DNA of 64,000 bases from Piromyces finnis (taxonomy: Eukaryota; Neocallimastigomycota; Neocallimastigomycetes; Neocallimastigales; Neocallimastigaceae). The stretch covers positions 1,145,001-1,209,000 of the forward strand of contig MCFH01000002.1 in the NCBI GenBank assembly GCA_002104945.1. Direction: 5' to 3'. The notes under the pieces are model-generated. The model did no database searches, was not told where the DNA came from, and saw only the letters and a list, made by a program, of their open reading frames with translations. The translations under genes and the position numbers were made by a program. Shown piece by piece: positions 32,284 to 49,893 of this stretch (position 1 is its first letter; the number at the start of each line of letters is the position of its first letter).

Positions 32284-32379
32284 AGTTTTTCGTTTAATTT
32301 GTTTAGTTTTTAATATATATATATATAGTAATAATACATATTAATAAAATAAAAAATAATAAAATATATATATAAATTA

Positions 32380-32830
32380 GTAATTAATAAGATGAATAAA
32401 TGAATGTAAAAAATTAAAATAAATAATCTATTGTGAAATAAATAATTAATAATGGAATAACAGTTTGATAACTCTGTAATTGATTCTGTGTGAGATAAAT
32501 CTCTATAACTAATAAATTAAATAAAATAAGAAAGAGAAGTAACATCAGGTATGATAATTTAGTTCCCACTAAACTCTTCCATGAGTTCCTAATGTTATTA
32601 TTTAATGAAATAATAATATTGGACATTAGGAATGTTCCTTCGGCATATTAGTACGACGACAGCGCTTTTGATTACGTCTAAACCTATCAAAAATGGCTTC
32701 ATATAGCTACTAATAGACATGACATTGTTTTAATAAGAAAATCCGCAAGTACCTCCCAAATGTCCCGCATAGACTCAAAAAAAAAATGAACATTTCCGCA
32801 ATTGTGCGTGAATGAAAAGTGGAAAATAAC
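32380..32830. other. Less AT-rich island, possible decayed mobile-element relic
   Basis: This stretch is markedly less AT-rich than its flanks and has coding-like minus-strand fragments in different frames. One is a 70-codon ORF (32414-32626) starting MSNIIISLNNNIRNSWKSLV with a hydrophobic middle. Another, near 32640-32715, reads AIFDRFRRNQKRCRRTNMPK before a stop, and RDIWEVLADFLIKTMSCLLV lies further upstream in a third relation. I do not recognise a family. It could be an inactive transposon fragment, a pseudogene or a non-coding RNA locus. Confidence 0.3.
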
Positions 32831-33067
32831 TATTAAAATTAGAATTTTAAAACCATTTTAACAAATGCAATAGCAATTTTCAAATATAAAAATTTTCTAT
32901 TTTAATTATCAAAAAAAGAAAAAACGTTTCTAATCATCAAATGTTATTTTTATATTTAATATATATAAATAGTAAAATTTATAACATATAATTTTTAATA
33001 TTTAATTTTATTATATTATATTTTATTTTATTATTATTCTAGTTTTGTTTTTGTCTTTGTTTTTTTG

Positions 33068-33099
<32 letters not shown>

Positions 33100-34229
33100 G
33101 CTTAAATTATTTTTTTTAACATATGTTTTCAATTTTTTGAAAGAAATATTTTTGGATAAGAATTTTTTTTTCTGAATTTTTTATATATATATATTTTTTT
33201 TAAAAAAATTCATTGTATTACTTGTTCTTTGATTTTTTAAGAAAATGGTATTGAATTAATAAATTCAATAATATTTATGATATATTCTGCTTCTTTTTAT
33301 ATGCATAAAAAAAATTAATTTCCTATGTTACTCTACAGTTTTTAAATATTCTCCTCTTATAATTTGTATTTTTGGTTATCTTCATACTTATATTTCTTTT
33401 TGAAATTCATCTTAAAATATTATTTTACCTTTATAATAATAAATATTAATAATTATTATTACTTACTAAAAAAATATAAATCAATTTAAATATTATATAT
33501 AGTATATAAATAATAGTAAATAAATTTATAATAAAAAAATAATTATTAAAGAAACTAAACTTTAAATTATTATTTCATTATAATTTAATAGTAAATAAAC
33601 ATTTGTAATATTTTATTCAAAATATGATAAACATATACTCTATAATTATTATTATTCTTATTTTATTATTATATTTCTTATTTTTTATTATTTTTAACTT
33701 AATAAATATTCTATTAGTATATTTATATTTTTACTTTATCAAAAATAAAATTTATGTATACAAATTAATTAAGGGTTAAATTTTTACTAGAAAATATTTA
33801 AAAAAAAATGAAAAAGAATAATCTTAAATAAAATTAAAATAATAATATAATTTATATATTCACTTTCTTAAAATGTTCTCTTCGTATTAAAGGAAATTAA
33901 GATGGAAATAATATCAAAAAAATTTTACCCAATTGTTCCTTTCCAAAAAGGAAAAAAATGTTTTTATATATAAATATATATTATTATCTATTTTTTGTTA
34001 TTTTTTAAATTATAAATTACTTTGTGATAGCGATTTTTTTGGTAATGTGTTATTGTTTTTTTTGTTTGGATGATTCATTATTTGTTTATCGTTTAATTTA
34101 AATTTATTGATTATTGGAATCTTGTGTATTAAGGAAATTATATTCTGATTTTTTTATTGATATACTTTATGGTATTTAAAATAAATAAAAAATGATATAT
34201 ATCTTTTTTATAGTGATATATCATTTAAT
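32831..34229. other. Intergenic AT-rich stretch, no gene seen
   Basis: Poly-T runs at about 33060-33090 and AT-rich filler up to the 3' end of the aspartate aminotransferase gene. No ORF of note. Confidence 0.55.
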
Positions 34230-36033
34230 TTAATGAACGTTACGAACAACATAATCAATGGCTTCAGCGAATGCCTTAACATTCTTTGAGTTTAATCCAG
34301 CCATTGAAATACGACCATTTTCAGTTAAGTAAATGTGGAATTTGCTCATTAAAGCACGGCATTGCTTAACATTTAAACCAGTGTAACTGAACATACCAAT
34401 TTGGTCAACAATATGGTCCCAACTACCTGGGGTCTTTAATTCTACTAAGTATTGGTGTAATTGTTTTCTCATTTCAATAATTCTAGAAGACATAGTCTTA
34501 AGATTATCGTACCATTCTTCGGTTAATTCTGGGGTATTTAAAACAATGTTAGCAATTTCAGCACCGAATCTTGGAGCGTTTGAAACGATAGCTCTAGAAA
34601 TCTTAGCTAATTGAGTTTGACAACGTAAAGAATATTCCTTCTTTGAGGTAACTAAAGTAATACAACCAGTTCTTTGACCATATAAACCAAGGTTCTTAGC
34701 AAATGATTGAGAACAAATTAATTCAAATCCCATATCAACGAAAAGACGAACAGCGTAGGCATCCTTGTCGAGATCACCAGAAGCAAAACCTTGGTAAGCA
34801 CAATCGAAGAATGGGAAATGATCCTTTTCCTTCATGACTTCAGCGATCTTCATCCATTGAGCTGGGTTTGGATCAACACCAGTTGGGTTATGAGCACAAG
34901 CATGAAGAAGGAAGATAGAACCGTTTGGAGCTTCTTTCATGGTATTAATAATACCTTCAAAATCTAAACATTTTTCTTGAGCGTTCCAGTATGGATAACT
35001 GGCAATTTGTAAACCAGCATCGGTCATAATAGATCTATGGTTAGCCCAGGTTGGATCTGAAATATAAACGGTTCTTTTATAGAACTTCTTTAAAAATTCA
35101 GCACCTAAACGAAGAGCACCAGTACCAGAAAGAGCTTGAACACCAACAGCTCTTCCTTCCTTAATAGCAATACTATCTTCACCTAATAAAAGTTTTACAG
35201 CAGCAGTAACAAAGGTTTGAAGACCACCCATTGGTAAGTATTCGTGATTAGCTTCTGGGTTAGAAATTAAAATTTCAGTAGCCTTTTTAACACTTGGTAA
35301 AACCCATGGTTTACCCTATAAATTAAAACAATATTTTGTTATTTTCTATTATAATTATTTCAAACTTCTAAATAAGAATTTATAATTCTTTGAAAAAAAT
35401 CTATAATTACATTATCATCTCTGTAGGCACCAACAGTTAAGTTAGTTTTATTATAATATTTATCAACATTGTATTTAGCAAGAATTGAGAAAATAGCATC
35501 AGCTGGAGCTTGTGGAACAGCTTTAAATAATGAAGCTGGTTCTTTTTTATTATTTTAATCAAATATAAAAAATATTTAGTATATTATATATAACATAAAA
35601 AAAAAACATTATTTCGTATTTCATAATATATTTTATTTTTATTTCACATTTTATAATATATTTTAATTTCACATATAGCAATCATTCTAAATTACACAAA
35701 AATTTAAAACCTTTTTTATAACAAACAATTCTTCTTCCAATCTTTTACATATATATACTTCACTTTCAAATTATTATACATATATTATGAAAAACTTTTT
35801 AAATAATTTCTTTTATTATGATATATATAATATATTGTATTCATTCCTTTCAATATTCCAAAATTTTCACACTTTTTTTTTTTATTTTTGCTTTTTAAAA
35901 AAAAAAATAAAAAATAAAACAAAAATAAAAAAATATCTTATATATATATAATACCTTGTAAGTGTGAAGCAATAAGTGCTATTCTAGCAGCAGAATCAGT
36001 AGCGTTTTCAGTTTTTTTGTTAGCAGAAGCCAT
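34230..36033 (-). CDS. aatB: Aspartate aminotransferase, cytosolic type
   Basis: PLP-dependent class I aminotransferase that interconverts aspartate and 2-oxoglutarate with oxaloacetate and glutamate, linking amino-acid metabolism to the malate-aspartate shuttle. Three exons: 35955-36033, 35411-35541 and 34230-35315. They join in frame through MASANKKTENATDSAA, QEPASLFKAVPQAPADAI and GKPWVLPSVKKATE. Family motifs include NLTVGAYRDD, HEYLPMGGL, QALSGTGALRLGAEFL, DPTWANHRSI, HACAHNPTGVDP and FDCAYQGFASGDLDKDA. The PLP-binding lysine lies in CSQSFAKNLGLYGQRTGC, and the C-terminus has GRISMAGLN. No mitochondrial presequence is evident, so a cytosolic enzyme is inferred; the symbol reflects the D. 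discoideum cytosolic enzyme. Intron 1 is 413 bp. Confidence 0.95.
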
Positions 36034-37485
36034 TGTATATTATCTAATTTATTTAACTTTTTATTTTTTAAACAAAGAAAAAAAAAATTTACAGAGAAAA
36101 TAATAATTATTTATATATTATTTATTAATCAGTAATAATATATTTTTATTAAGTTTTATAATAAAACAATAAACAAATATAAATGATAATTACTATAGAA
36201 TGGTTTTATTTAATAGTATATTTAACTATTCACTTATTATTTTTTAGTCTATTAACCCTTTTCTTAATATATAATATTATATGAAATAATATATTACAAT
36301 TAATTGTTTTAATTTAAATATAGTTTTTTAAAAATTTGATAATAAATAAAATTCATGTATTGGCTCATAGATTTTTATATTGATTAAACATATATAATCA
36401 ATATATTACAATATAATAGACAAATAGAAATTTATTAATTTACAATCTATATAAAAAATATATCATCTTGAAAATAGAATATATATTATAATATATATAT
36501 TTAACTATTTTGTAATAAGGATTTATTATATTATTTTATATATTGTAATACGCATATATATCTTTTTTTTTTTAATAAATAACGGATATAAGATCTTTTA
36601 ATTATTCCAATGAATGTCAAACCTTTCATTACAAGATATAGAAATAAAACAAAAATTAGAGAAGTCGTTTAAACATTCCTTTTATTTTTTTCTTTTGATA
36701 CGAAGTAAACTCTATTCAGAAGGTATGGTTTCTTGGTTCTTGTATAGTTTATTATACTTTTTGTCTTTGTTATATATTTGTGTATTTTCGTTAATATTAA
36801 AATCATTTATTATAATTTGTAAAAGATATTTAATAGAATTTTAATATAAAAATGTAAAAGGAAAGTAGCACACGCCATAATTTTTTAATTTAAAAGCCTA
36901 CCTCAATGATATATTTTGTGGCTTTTAATACATTGTATGATGTTAAAAAGAATGATCCTTAATTAAAAAATAGGATCAAAATTTGAAATTTAAAATGTTA
37001 CAATTAATTTTTTCAGTAGTAGGACAATCTCTATAATTATATGACTTTCCTTTTTTTAAATTAACACATTTTCAATATAAAGAATCATCATTATAATGTT
37101 ATAATGACTAGAATTAATATTAGTAATATTAGTATTAATAATAACTTTTATGAAAAAAACTACATTTTCCTATGTACTTTTATTATTAATTTTTAATTAA
37201 AAATGATGATTTTGCTATTAAAATTAGATAAAAACTTTAATTCAATACTATAATAAGTTATAAGAAAAAAAAAAAAGTTTAATTTTACTGTTAAAAGGTT
37301 AAGTTGATTTTAATTAAAGGTTTATTATTGTTTATTTATATGAAAGTTTTTTTTATTATTATTAGTAAATAAGGCCTATACTTTTTTTATATAAAAAAAA
37401 AAAGGATTTAATAATAAACAAATAATGGACTATTTCCTTTATATTTAAAATGATAATTAAGAAATTTTATTATAAATAATAATTC

Positions 37486-37524
<39 letters not shown>

Positions 37525-38106
37525 TATATATATATGATAATAGCAATACTAATAATAAGAATAATAAATAAATAAATAAATAAATAATTAAATAATTAAA
37601 TAAAGCTATTTAGGATAAGGTACCATATAATATCAATATATTGTAATATATCCACTTTTTAAATGATTTTTTTTTTGATAGCGATAGCTTTTTTTCTTGA
37701 ATTTGATAAAGAAAATTTTTATATTAATTGATTAGAATATATATAACTAATTGAGTTAATATATAGTTACACAATATATTTATTTACAAAATTATATATA
37801 TTATATATTGATTAAATCTACAAAAAAAATAAATAATAATTAATCCTTTTTTTTTTAATTAAAAAAAATTGATAAGAAAAATATGAATTTTTTATTATGA
37901 AGAAGGAAAGAAAAAAATTAATATACTTTTCTGTAAAATATTTAAAAAACTTCTTCTTATTTTACTTTTGATAAATAAAACTAGAGGGTATAGTTTCTTT
38001 ATATTTTTAAAGTATATATATAAATTAATAATAAAAAGGAATTAAACATTTTTATTTTTAACAAAAAAAAACTGTGTATTATTATAATTTATTATGAATA
38101 GGAATA
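36034..38106. other. Intergenic 2.1-kb stretch, no firm gene
   Basis: This lies between divergent genes. It contains a 76-codon plus-strand ORF at 36614-36844 with a hydrophobic C-terminal half (listed separately as doubtful), an (AAT)n run near 37486-37517 and (AAAT)n near 37561-37605. I find no RNA gene. Confidence 0.5.
36614..36844 (+). other. Doubtful small ORF, 76 codons
   Basis: It starts MSNLSLQDIEIKQKLEKSFK and ends in hydrophobic Leu/Ile/Tyr-rich sequence. The first 38 codons have mixed composition and end at a possible donor GTATGG. They could be a real short exon, a relic or chance. I do not recognise it. Confidence 0.2.
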
Positions 38107-38565
38107 ATGACCCTGAACTTTATTACAATTGAACCTAATGGAATAATGGATATTACTGAAGGAATTGTCGTACATCAGGTTAATTGTTTAAATCGAATTG
38201 GTAAAGGATTATCAGGTCAAATTTGTAAAAAATATCCTATTGTTAAACAACAATACCATAAGTTATGTACTGAACTTGGTACTACAGGTGTCTTTGGGAA
38301 AGTCCAAGAAGTTCTGGTTTCAAATAACCTAATTATTGTTAATATGTTTTCTCAGATGGAGTTTGGAAACCCAAAAAAAACTGGAAAACAGTACACCAAC
38401 TATGAAGCTCTTGTAAATGGACTAGAAACATTATGTCAAAAATACCCTGATAAAATTATATATATCCCTGAATTTATTGGTTGTGGATATGGAGGTGGTG
38501 ATTGGAATACAATATGTACACTTATCTCTCATTTATCTATAACTGTTGTAAAACGACCTGTTTAA
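38107..38565 (+). CDS. Small single-domain macro-domain protein
   Basis: An intronless 152-residue protein that is a complete macro domain. Such domains bind ADP-ribose, and small stand-alone members often hydrolyse ADP-ribose-1''-phosphate or remove ADP-ribose from proteins. Visible features are GIVVHQVNCLNRIGKGLSGQ, equivalent to the usual HQVNN/G-rich phosphate loop, then IICKKYP-type helix sequence, NLIIVNMFSQ, TNYEALVNGLETL and IYIPEFIGCGYGGGDWNTI. These match the motif order of phage- and bacterial-type Appr-1-p phosphatases. The start is the ATG at 38107; an upstream ATG at 38095 is in another frame and soon stops. The gene stands alone in about 4.5 kb of otherwise gene-free DNA. A horizontal origin is possible but unproven. 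Confidence 0.8.
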   Translation: MTLNFITIEPNGIMDITEGIVVHQVNCLNRIGKGLSGQICKKYPIVKQQYHKLCTELGTTGVFGKVQEVLVSNNLIIVNMFSQMEFGNPKKTGKQYTNYEALVNGLETLCQKYPDKIIYIPEFIGCGYGGGDWNTICTLISHLSITVVKRPV

Positions 38566-40568
38566 TAATTAAAATTGTATTATATTCTTAAAATATACTT
38601 CATGTCATTATGAAAGATAAAAAAAAGACAAAAATTTGTAATATAGCTTAATATATATTAAAATTTAATGCATTAAACTTGTAATAACTCTAAATCTATA
38701 TCTTGAGAAATTGCTAAACTTTAAATATTTTTTAATAATTATATTAAAAAAAGTATCAATATAGAATAGAAAGTTGAGATAAATGTAAAACTGTATACTA
38801 TTTAACATTAAAAAGCTTTTAATAGATATCAAAAAGGATAAATGGAGCTATCTAAATTCAGCTTTGCCTCTAACTACTAATATAAAAAGCCATTAAAGTC
38901 TAATATTTACGAATTATTACTATCCTTTTTGACAAATTTTAATTACAGGATAAAAAGTTCAGTTTTTTCCTTTTTTCATCAAAATTATATGTTTAATTTT
39001 AAACTGTTTAATAAAAATTGATTTTAATATGGCTCCACTTACAAAATAAAGATAATATTATAATTGCAAGCAGTAAAAATGGTTGATATGATGATACTAT
39101 AAAGTTTATATATTAATGGAAAACTAATACACTTTTTTTTTATTTCATGTAAAAATAAAATTTTACTCTATATAAAATTACATATTATATTTATTTATAT
39201 TTAAATTGAAAAATCAATGCATCTAAATACACAAGTATAAACAACCTATATAAAGTATATGAAATAAAACTATAATTTAACATTATTTTGTTAAAATAGT
39301 ATTATAGTAACAGGAATGAATTTTAGTTTTTGAAAAATTAAAAAATGTTTTGACACCATTATATAAATAATATAATTATAAATTTTATAAATGATTTATA
39401 AAGGTAATATGTTATAATATATAAATTTCTCTTCAATATTCTATTATTACTGTTGTTATTATTATTAAAATAAGAAATGATGACCTAATATTATAAAGGA
39501 TTTTATATTTTTCAAATAACAAATTCTGAAATAATGATTTATAATAATATGTAAAATTATTATTCAAAAGTTCACTAATATTTATTAATTCTTTAATAAA
39601 AAGAAGAAAAAATACTAATAAATGCATAAAAATATAATATCGTAATATTAATAATAGAAATCTATTTATATATTTATGTATATACTAGTATTTTTTTTTT
39701 TTTACATAATTATTATAAAATATAAATAGCTTATAATTAGTATAATATGTTTGTGAATATGAAATATTTTCAAAAAATTATATTAATCAAAAATTTGTAT
39801 ATTTCTACGTATTCATTTAAAGTGCAATAGTTATATAAATGTAGTAAAATAAAATAAAAATATTTATAATATCTTTAAAATCTAAATATACTTTAAGATA
39901 TTAATTTCTATATAGTAAAATTGATTATTTTCTATAATCTTTAAATTAAAACTTGTATAATTATTTATATTTATTTTTATTCTGTTTGTTTGTTTGCATG
40001 TTTTTAATGGTAAAATATATTTCAGTTGATAGAACTAATAAAAATAAATATCTATATACGTTATGTATAAATATTTATTATTATCAAAAAATATTTTTAT
40101 ATTATAAAATATATGCTGTTAAATATTGGATATCTTACCTTTATAATCTTTTATAGAAATCATTTATGAACTAATGAATTAAACTGTAAAATGAATATTG
40201 AAACATTTATTATTAATAATTTTTTGAGTAAAATTAAAAAGAATTATCAAATAATTATTGTTTTTAAGAAAGAAATAAAAAAAATAAAATAACTATCAAT
40301 TACTAATATAAGATATTTAAAAAGATATACAAGAAGAATATAATATGAATATATATAAAAAAAAAAGAATATTTCTTTATATATTATTAATAGAAGTAGT
40401 TTTAAGTTTTGAAAGAATAATTCACTTTTTATACATAACCTAACCTTTTATTTTCAATTTATAAAATTATTCATGCTTTATAATTTTAATTATTTTTAAG
40501 ATTCTACCAAAAAGAAAAAATAAAATTATCTATTTTCATAAAAATTTTCTTTAATATATAAATTTAAG
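38566..40568. other. Intergenic 2.0-kb stretch
   Basis: AT-rich, with one notable 12-bp inverted repeat (38829-38840 and 38931-38942). Small ORFs at 39433-39627 and 39953-40156 have random AT-rich composition and are not called. Confidence 0.5.
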
Positions 40569-40885
40569 ATGGATGCTAGAGCATTATTAGCAAGAAAGAA
40601 ATTAGAAAGAAAAAAGGCAGCCGCTGCAAAAACAAAAATAAATTCCCCATTTGCAGAATATGATTCATTAGGAAAATTAAAATGTAAAATATGTTTAATA
40701 AATATTAAACATGAGTCTTTATGGAATTCTCATGTTTCAGGTAATTATAAAAATCTCGTGAATTGATTAATTATTCATTGTTTTAAAATGACAATGTAAA
40801 CAATAATGTAATCACTCTTATATATAACATTTTCATATTTAAACCATTTTTAATATGAATTTATAATATTTTGATAATAATTTAT

Positions 40886-40924
<39 letters not shown>

Positions 40925-41886
40925 AATTTAAACTAATGATACCTTTTTTTTTTTTTTTTTTTTTAATAAAAAAAGGCAAACAACATAAATTAGCAATTCA
41001 AAGAATTAGGGAAGAAAAAAATAAATTAAAATCCTCAATATCGTCATCAAATTCACACGTTATATCAAATAGAACTATACCAAAAAAGGAAACACCTCCA
41101 AAACAAAATACTCTATTATTAGGTGGATATGATTCAGATAGTGATGCTGATTCAGACGATAATAACAAAAATAGTAATGAAGTTATTGAAGATGAACCAA
41201 ATCGTAAACGTATAAAAATGTCAGAAAATACTAATAATTTACCCCCAGGATTTTTCGATAATAATAATAGTAATAGTGATAGTGAAAATGATAATGATAA
41301 TAATAATGATGATAAAAGTGATATAATGAAAAAAGATGAAAAAGATGAAGAAAATGATGAAGGAGAAACACAGAATCTTTCTTCACTACCAAAAGGATTT
41401 TTTGATAATCATGAGGATAATGACAATATGGAAATTACTGAAGATAATGAAGAAAATAATGAAACTCCTTTAACGGATTTACCTTCAAATTTCTTTGATC
41501 AAAGTCTTAAACCCAAACAAATGTTAGATAAAGAAAAAGTAGCAGAAGATGAAAAATTAAAAAATGAAATGGAATTATTTGAAAAAGAAATTCAACAGGA
41601 ATCCTTAAATGTTGATATAGTTGAAGAGCAAGAAGAGGATGATTTTTATGAACGTAGAGATCAAGAATTAGAAATAGAACAAAAGCAATATATGTCAAAA
41701 ATGGCACAATTAAAAAATAAAAAACAACAAATTCAAGAAAATAAAATAAAAAATCATATGTCTATAAAAAAAAAAGATTCTAAAAAAGAAAAGGTTGAAA
41801 AAATGGATGAAGATTCAGATTCAGATTCAGATTCAGATTCAGATTTAGAAAATGAACTTTATAATTGGAGATCTAGAGGTTTATAA
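40569..41886 (+). CDS. ZNF830/CCDC16-like zinc-finger protein
   Basis: Homologue of ZNF830 (CCDC16), a nuclear C2H2 zinc-finger protein found in spliceosomal complexes. Exon 1 (40569-40740) gives MDARALLARKKLERKKAAAA and SLGKLKCKICLINIKHESLW. Exon 2 (40976-41886) completes the finger as NSHVSGKQHKLAIQRIREEK, so the Cys-x2-Cys...His-x5-His finger spans the intron. Three LPxGFFDN-type repeats follow (LPPGFFDN, LPKGFFDN, LPSNFFDQ) within acidic Asn/Asp/Glu stretches. A coiled-coil region KEKVAEDEKLKNEMELFEKE comes next, and the C-terminus is ELYNWRSRGL after an Asp-Ser run, like the family end. The intron is poly-T-rich (235 bp). Confidence 0.88.
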
Positions 41887-42415
41887 ACAACAACAACAAC
41901 AACAATAATAATAATAAATCAAAATTTCAATAAATAGTATACATTTTTTTATTTTTTTATTTTTTTATTTTTTTTTAAAAAAAATAAATCATATGTATAT
42001 ATTTAATCTTTAATTCAATTATTATCTAAATATTTATTTAATCATTTCTATTTATTAAAAAATAGTATATAAAATAATTAATAAAACTTCGACACACATA
42101 TGTACACTTTATTCTTTTTATTCCATTTTCATAAAATTAAAACTAATATACATAAACTATTTAAAAATAACAAAAACATAATTATATACATTTTTTATCT
42201 TGCTGTTTTGTAGTCTAATTTATGACTTTATTTGTAAGGATATAAAATATTTTTTATTTTTATTTATTTATTTATTATTATTTTGTTAGGGGTATTTGGT
42301 ATACAATTCATAATATTAATAACTAATTATTAGGAAATTAACAAGTATAAAATAAACAACAAAAAAAAAATTAAATTTTTTTTTTTTTAAGATTTTTGTT
42401 ATTTTATAATTCCTT
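41887..42415. other. Convergent intergenic spacer
   Basis: 529 bp between the 3' ends of the zinc-finger gene and INTS7, opening with (CAA)n then (TAA)n triplets near 41886-41918. No gene is visible. Confidence 0.6.
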
Positions 42416-47400
<4,985 letters not shown>

Positions 47401-47945
47401 TTTATTATACAAATGTAAAATTTACTTTTAATAATTTTTTACTTTCTAAAATTATTCTTTTTTTATTTCTAATTAATTTTAAATATTCATCAATATTTAT
47501 TATTTTATATATATTATTATAATTTTTTTTTTATAGAAAGATAACTAAATTAATTTTCAATCAATTCAATTTCATTATTATATAAATATATAAATCCAAT
47601 ATATGTGGATATTGAAAATTTGTAGTAGTTTTTTTTTTTTTAATAAAAGATTTTAACATATTTTTAAAATTAAAAAATGAAATTATTAATAAATTTAATT
47701 TAATATTATTTGAATTTAATAGTTAAAAAAAAAAAATCATTTTAAAAATGTTTAATTTTTTTTTTTTTTTTATTTTGAATTCTTATATAATAATAATTAT
47801 TATTTTTCACAATAATAATAATATTAATATTAACAAATATAGATTTATTATTTTCATAAATTAAAAACTGTTTCTTTTAGTTGTTTTTATGATAACTTAT
47901 ATTATGATACCATAAATAATATTATAAGAATAGAAAACAATCAAA
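47401..47945. promoter_or_regulatory. Divergent promoter region, INTS7 / MTC6-like
   Basis: 545 bp between two start codons facing apart. It is AT-rich with T runs at 47628-47642 and 47755-47772. No other gene. Confidence 0.6.
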
Positions 47946-49893
47946 ATGAATGACACTATACAGGATAATATAGAATATATTTTTGATTATCAAACAAAAC
48001 TCTCCTACAATCTTCCAATAAATACAATTCAATTATTTGAAATTGATTTATCGAATTCTATACTAAATAGTAATTCCACTATTCAAGCCATCAATAAGGT
48101 TCAAGAGGTATTATCAAAAGGATTTAGAAAATTATATGTGGATATCTCATGGGATAAAGAAGAAAATAATTGGAAAATATGTAATAAAGATAAAAATAAT
48201 ACTAATTGTATTATAAATTATAATGAAGGCTTTAGTATTTTAAATTTAGTTAAGAGTATTAGAAAATGGATAGATAATTCCAATGACTGTCATGTTATTA
48301 TTCTCATATTAAGAATTAATTCCTTTGAAAATGATGATAAGGTGAAAACAATTTCAGATATAAATGACTATATGGTTAAACTGGATGTATTAAAAGGAGA
48401 TATAATGTCTGAAATTAAAGATATTTTGTATACTGTGGAAATAATGAAATATGAAAGTAATCAAGAAGAAAAAAACTATGACAAAAGAAGTGACGATAAT
48501 ACTTTATATATAAATAAAGATTGGATTTCATTTAACAGTTTATGCTCGATGAATAAAAAATTGTTAATTGGTTTAGAATCAAATAACGAATTATTACAAT
48601 ATGAAGACAATATATTATTTACAGATTATCAATTAATTAAAAAGCCTATCCAATATAAAGATTTAAAAAAACACATTTTATTTTTAACCCCAAAAATATC
48701 AAGAAATAATAAAATTAATAAAATTATAAAGTTAGTAGAAAAAAGGAAAATTGATAATGAAACATCATTCGACCATCAAAATAGTAATAATGATTATAAT
48801 AATAATCTATCAGTTATTTTTAATCACGATGATATTATAAATGTTAAAAAAGAAGTCATTGATTTTATAAAGGATAATAATATAAGTATTCAATTGAAAA
48901 CTTATGATTTGAATTCAATTCAATTATTAAAAAGTTCATTAATTTGGAGTTGGGATATTAATACTGATTTTATGAAAGATTCAATAGACTTATGTATTGT
49001 TATCAATAGCAGTACTGGTAACTGGTATATAATTATTAATTTTATCGTATATTAATTTAAAATGGAAAAACATACAAATATATAAATAACAATTATTGTT
49101 ACTTATTATTAATGAATTTATTAAAATTTTATAGGCAATATCATTCCTGTGATGATAAGTTTCCAATAGCATGTAGAAATATAAACAATTCTTTAATGGT
49201 AATATCTCTATTGATATAGATATATTAAAAGAAATTAAAAAATATAATGAAAATTATTAAAAATATATGTATGAATATGTTATTTATTTATAATTAATAT
49301 TCAAAAGTGGTCGATAAAGGAAAATAATGAAACATGTGATAATGGTTATATTTTATCTCTTCCATATTCATCAGAAGAAAATAATGTATTATTGAAAACA
49401 TTTCACTATAATAAAACTATGAGTTCTTCTAATTTCCTATATTTAACCAAAACTTCATTAGAAATTAATGATGAAATTGAGCCAGATAGGTGTGAATCGA
49501 AGGTTATTAATATGCCTAATGTTGAAAAACATTTAATTGTACAAACAAATTTAGAATATGTATGTGTAAAGTTTATATATTCATAATAGTTTTTTTTAAA
49601 TATTTTATATCTTTTTTTTTTTTATTTTTAAAATCATTATTTATATTAACAAAGTAAATAATTTATATATAAAAATATAATAATTATTATTTTTTTTAAT
49701 AAAATATAAGGGTGAATTATTGAACGAGCTTGTTAAAACATCATTGAAACCAGCTTTAGCAATTTTAATAATTGTACTATTTCTAGTTATAAAATCAATA
49801 CGTAAACAATATGTAACATTTAAAAGAAGACGGCGACGCATGGATATTAAGAAAAGGTTAAAAATTATTGAAACTCAAACTGTACCTATCTAA
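47946..49893 (+). CDS. MTC6-like type I membrane protein
   Basis: Similar to fungal Mtc6 (maintenance of telomere capping protein 6), a membrane glycoprotein family of unclear biochemical role. Exon 1 is 47946-49024; exon 2 is 49135-49198; two more exons follow, giving about 520 residues. The N-terminal part matches the family pattern: LPINTIQLFEIDLSNS, then SKGFRKLYVDISWDKEENNW and KIC. Later come LIWSWDINTDF, CIVINSSTGNWQYHSCDDKF and PIACRN, the conserved WSWD...C.....W....C.......AC block. The last exon has a membrane span (ALAILIIVLFLVI), then a short basic tail with RRRRR. Several NxS/T sites fit a lumenal N-terminal domain, but no clear signal peptide is seen at the predicted start, so an upstream exon may be missing. 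Confidence 0.7.

Noticed and set aside
32640-32720. Possible tRNA gene near the retrotransposon's right border
   Set aside because: No GGTTCRANNCC-type B box and no acceptor-stem pairing could be found on either strand.
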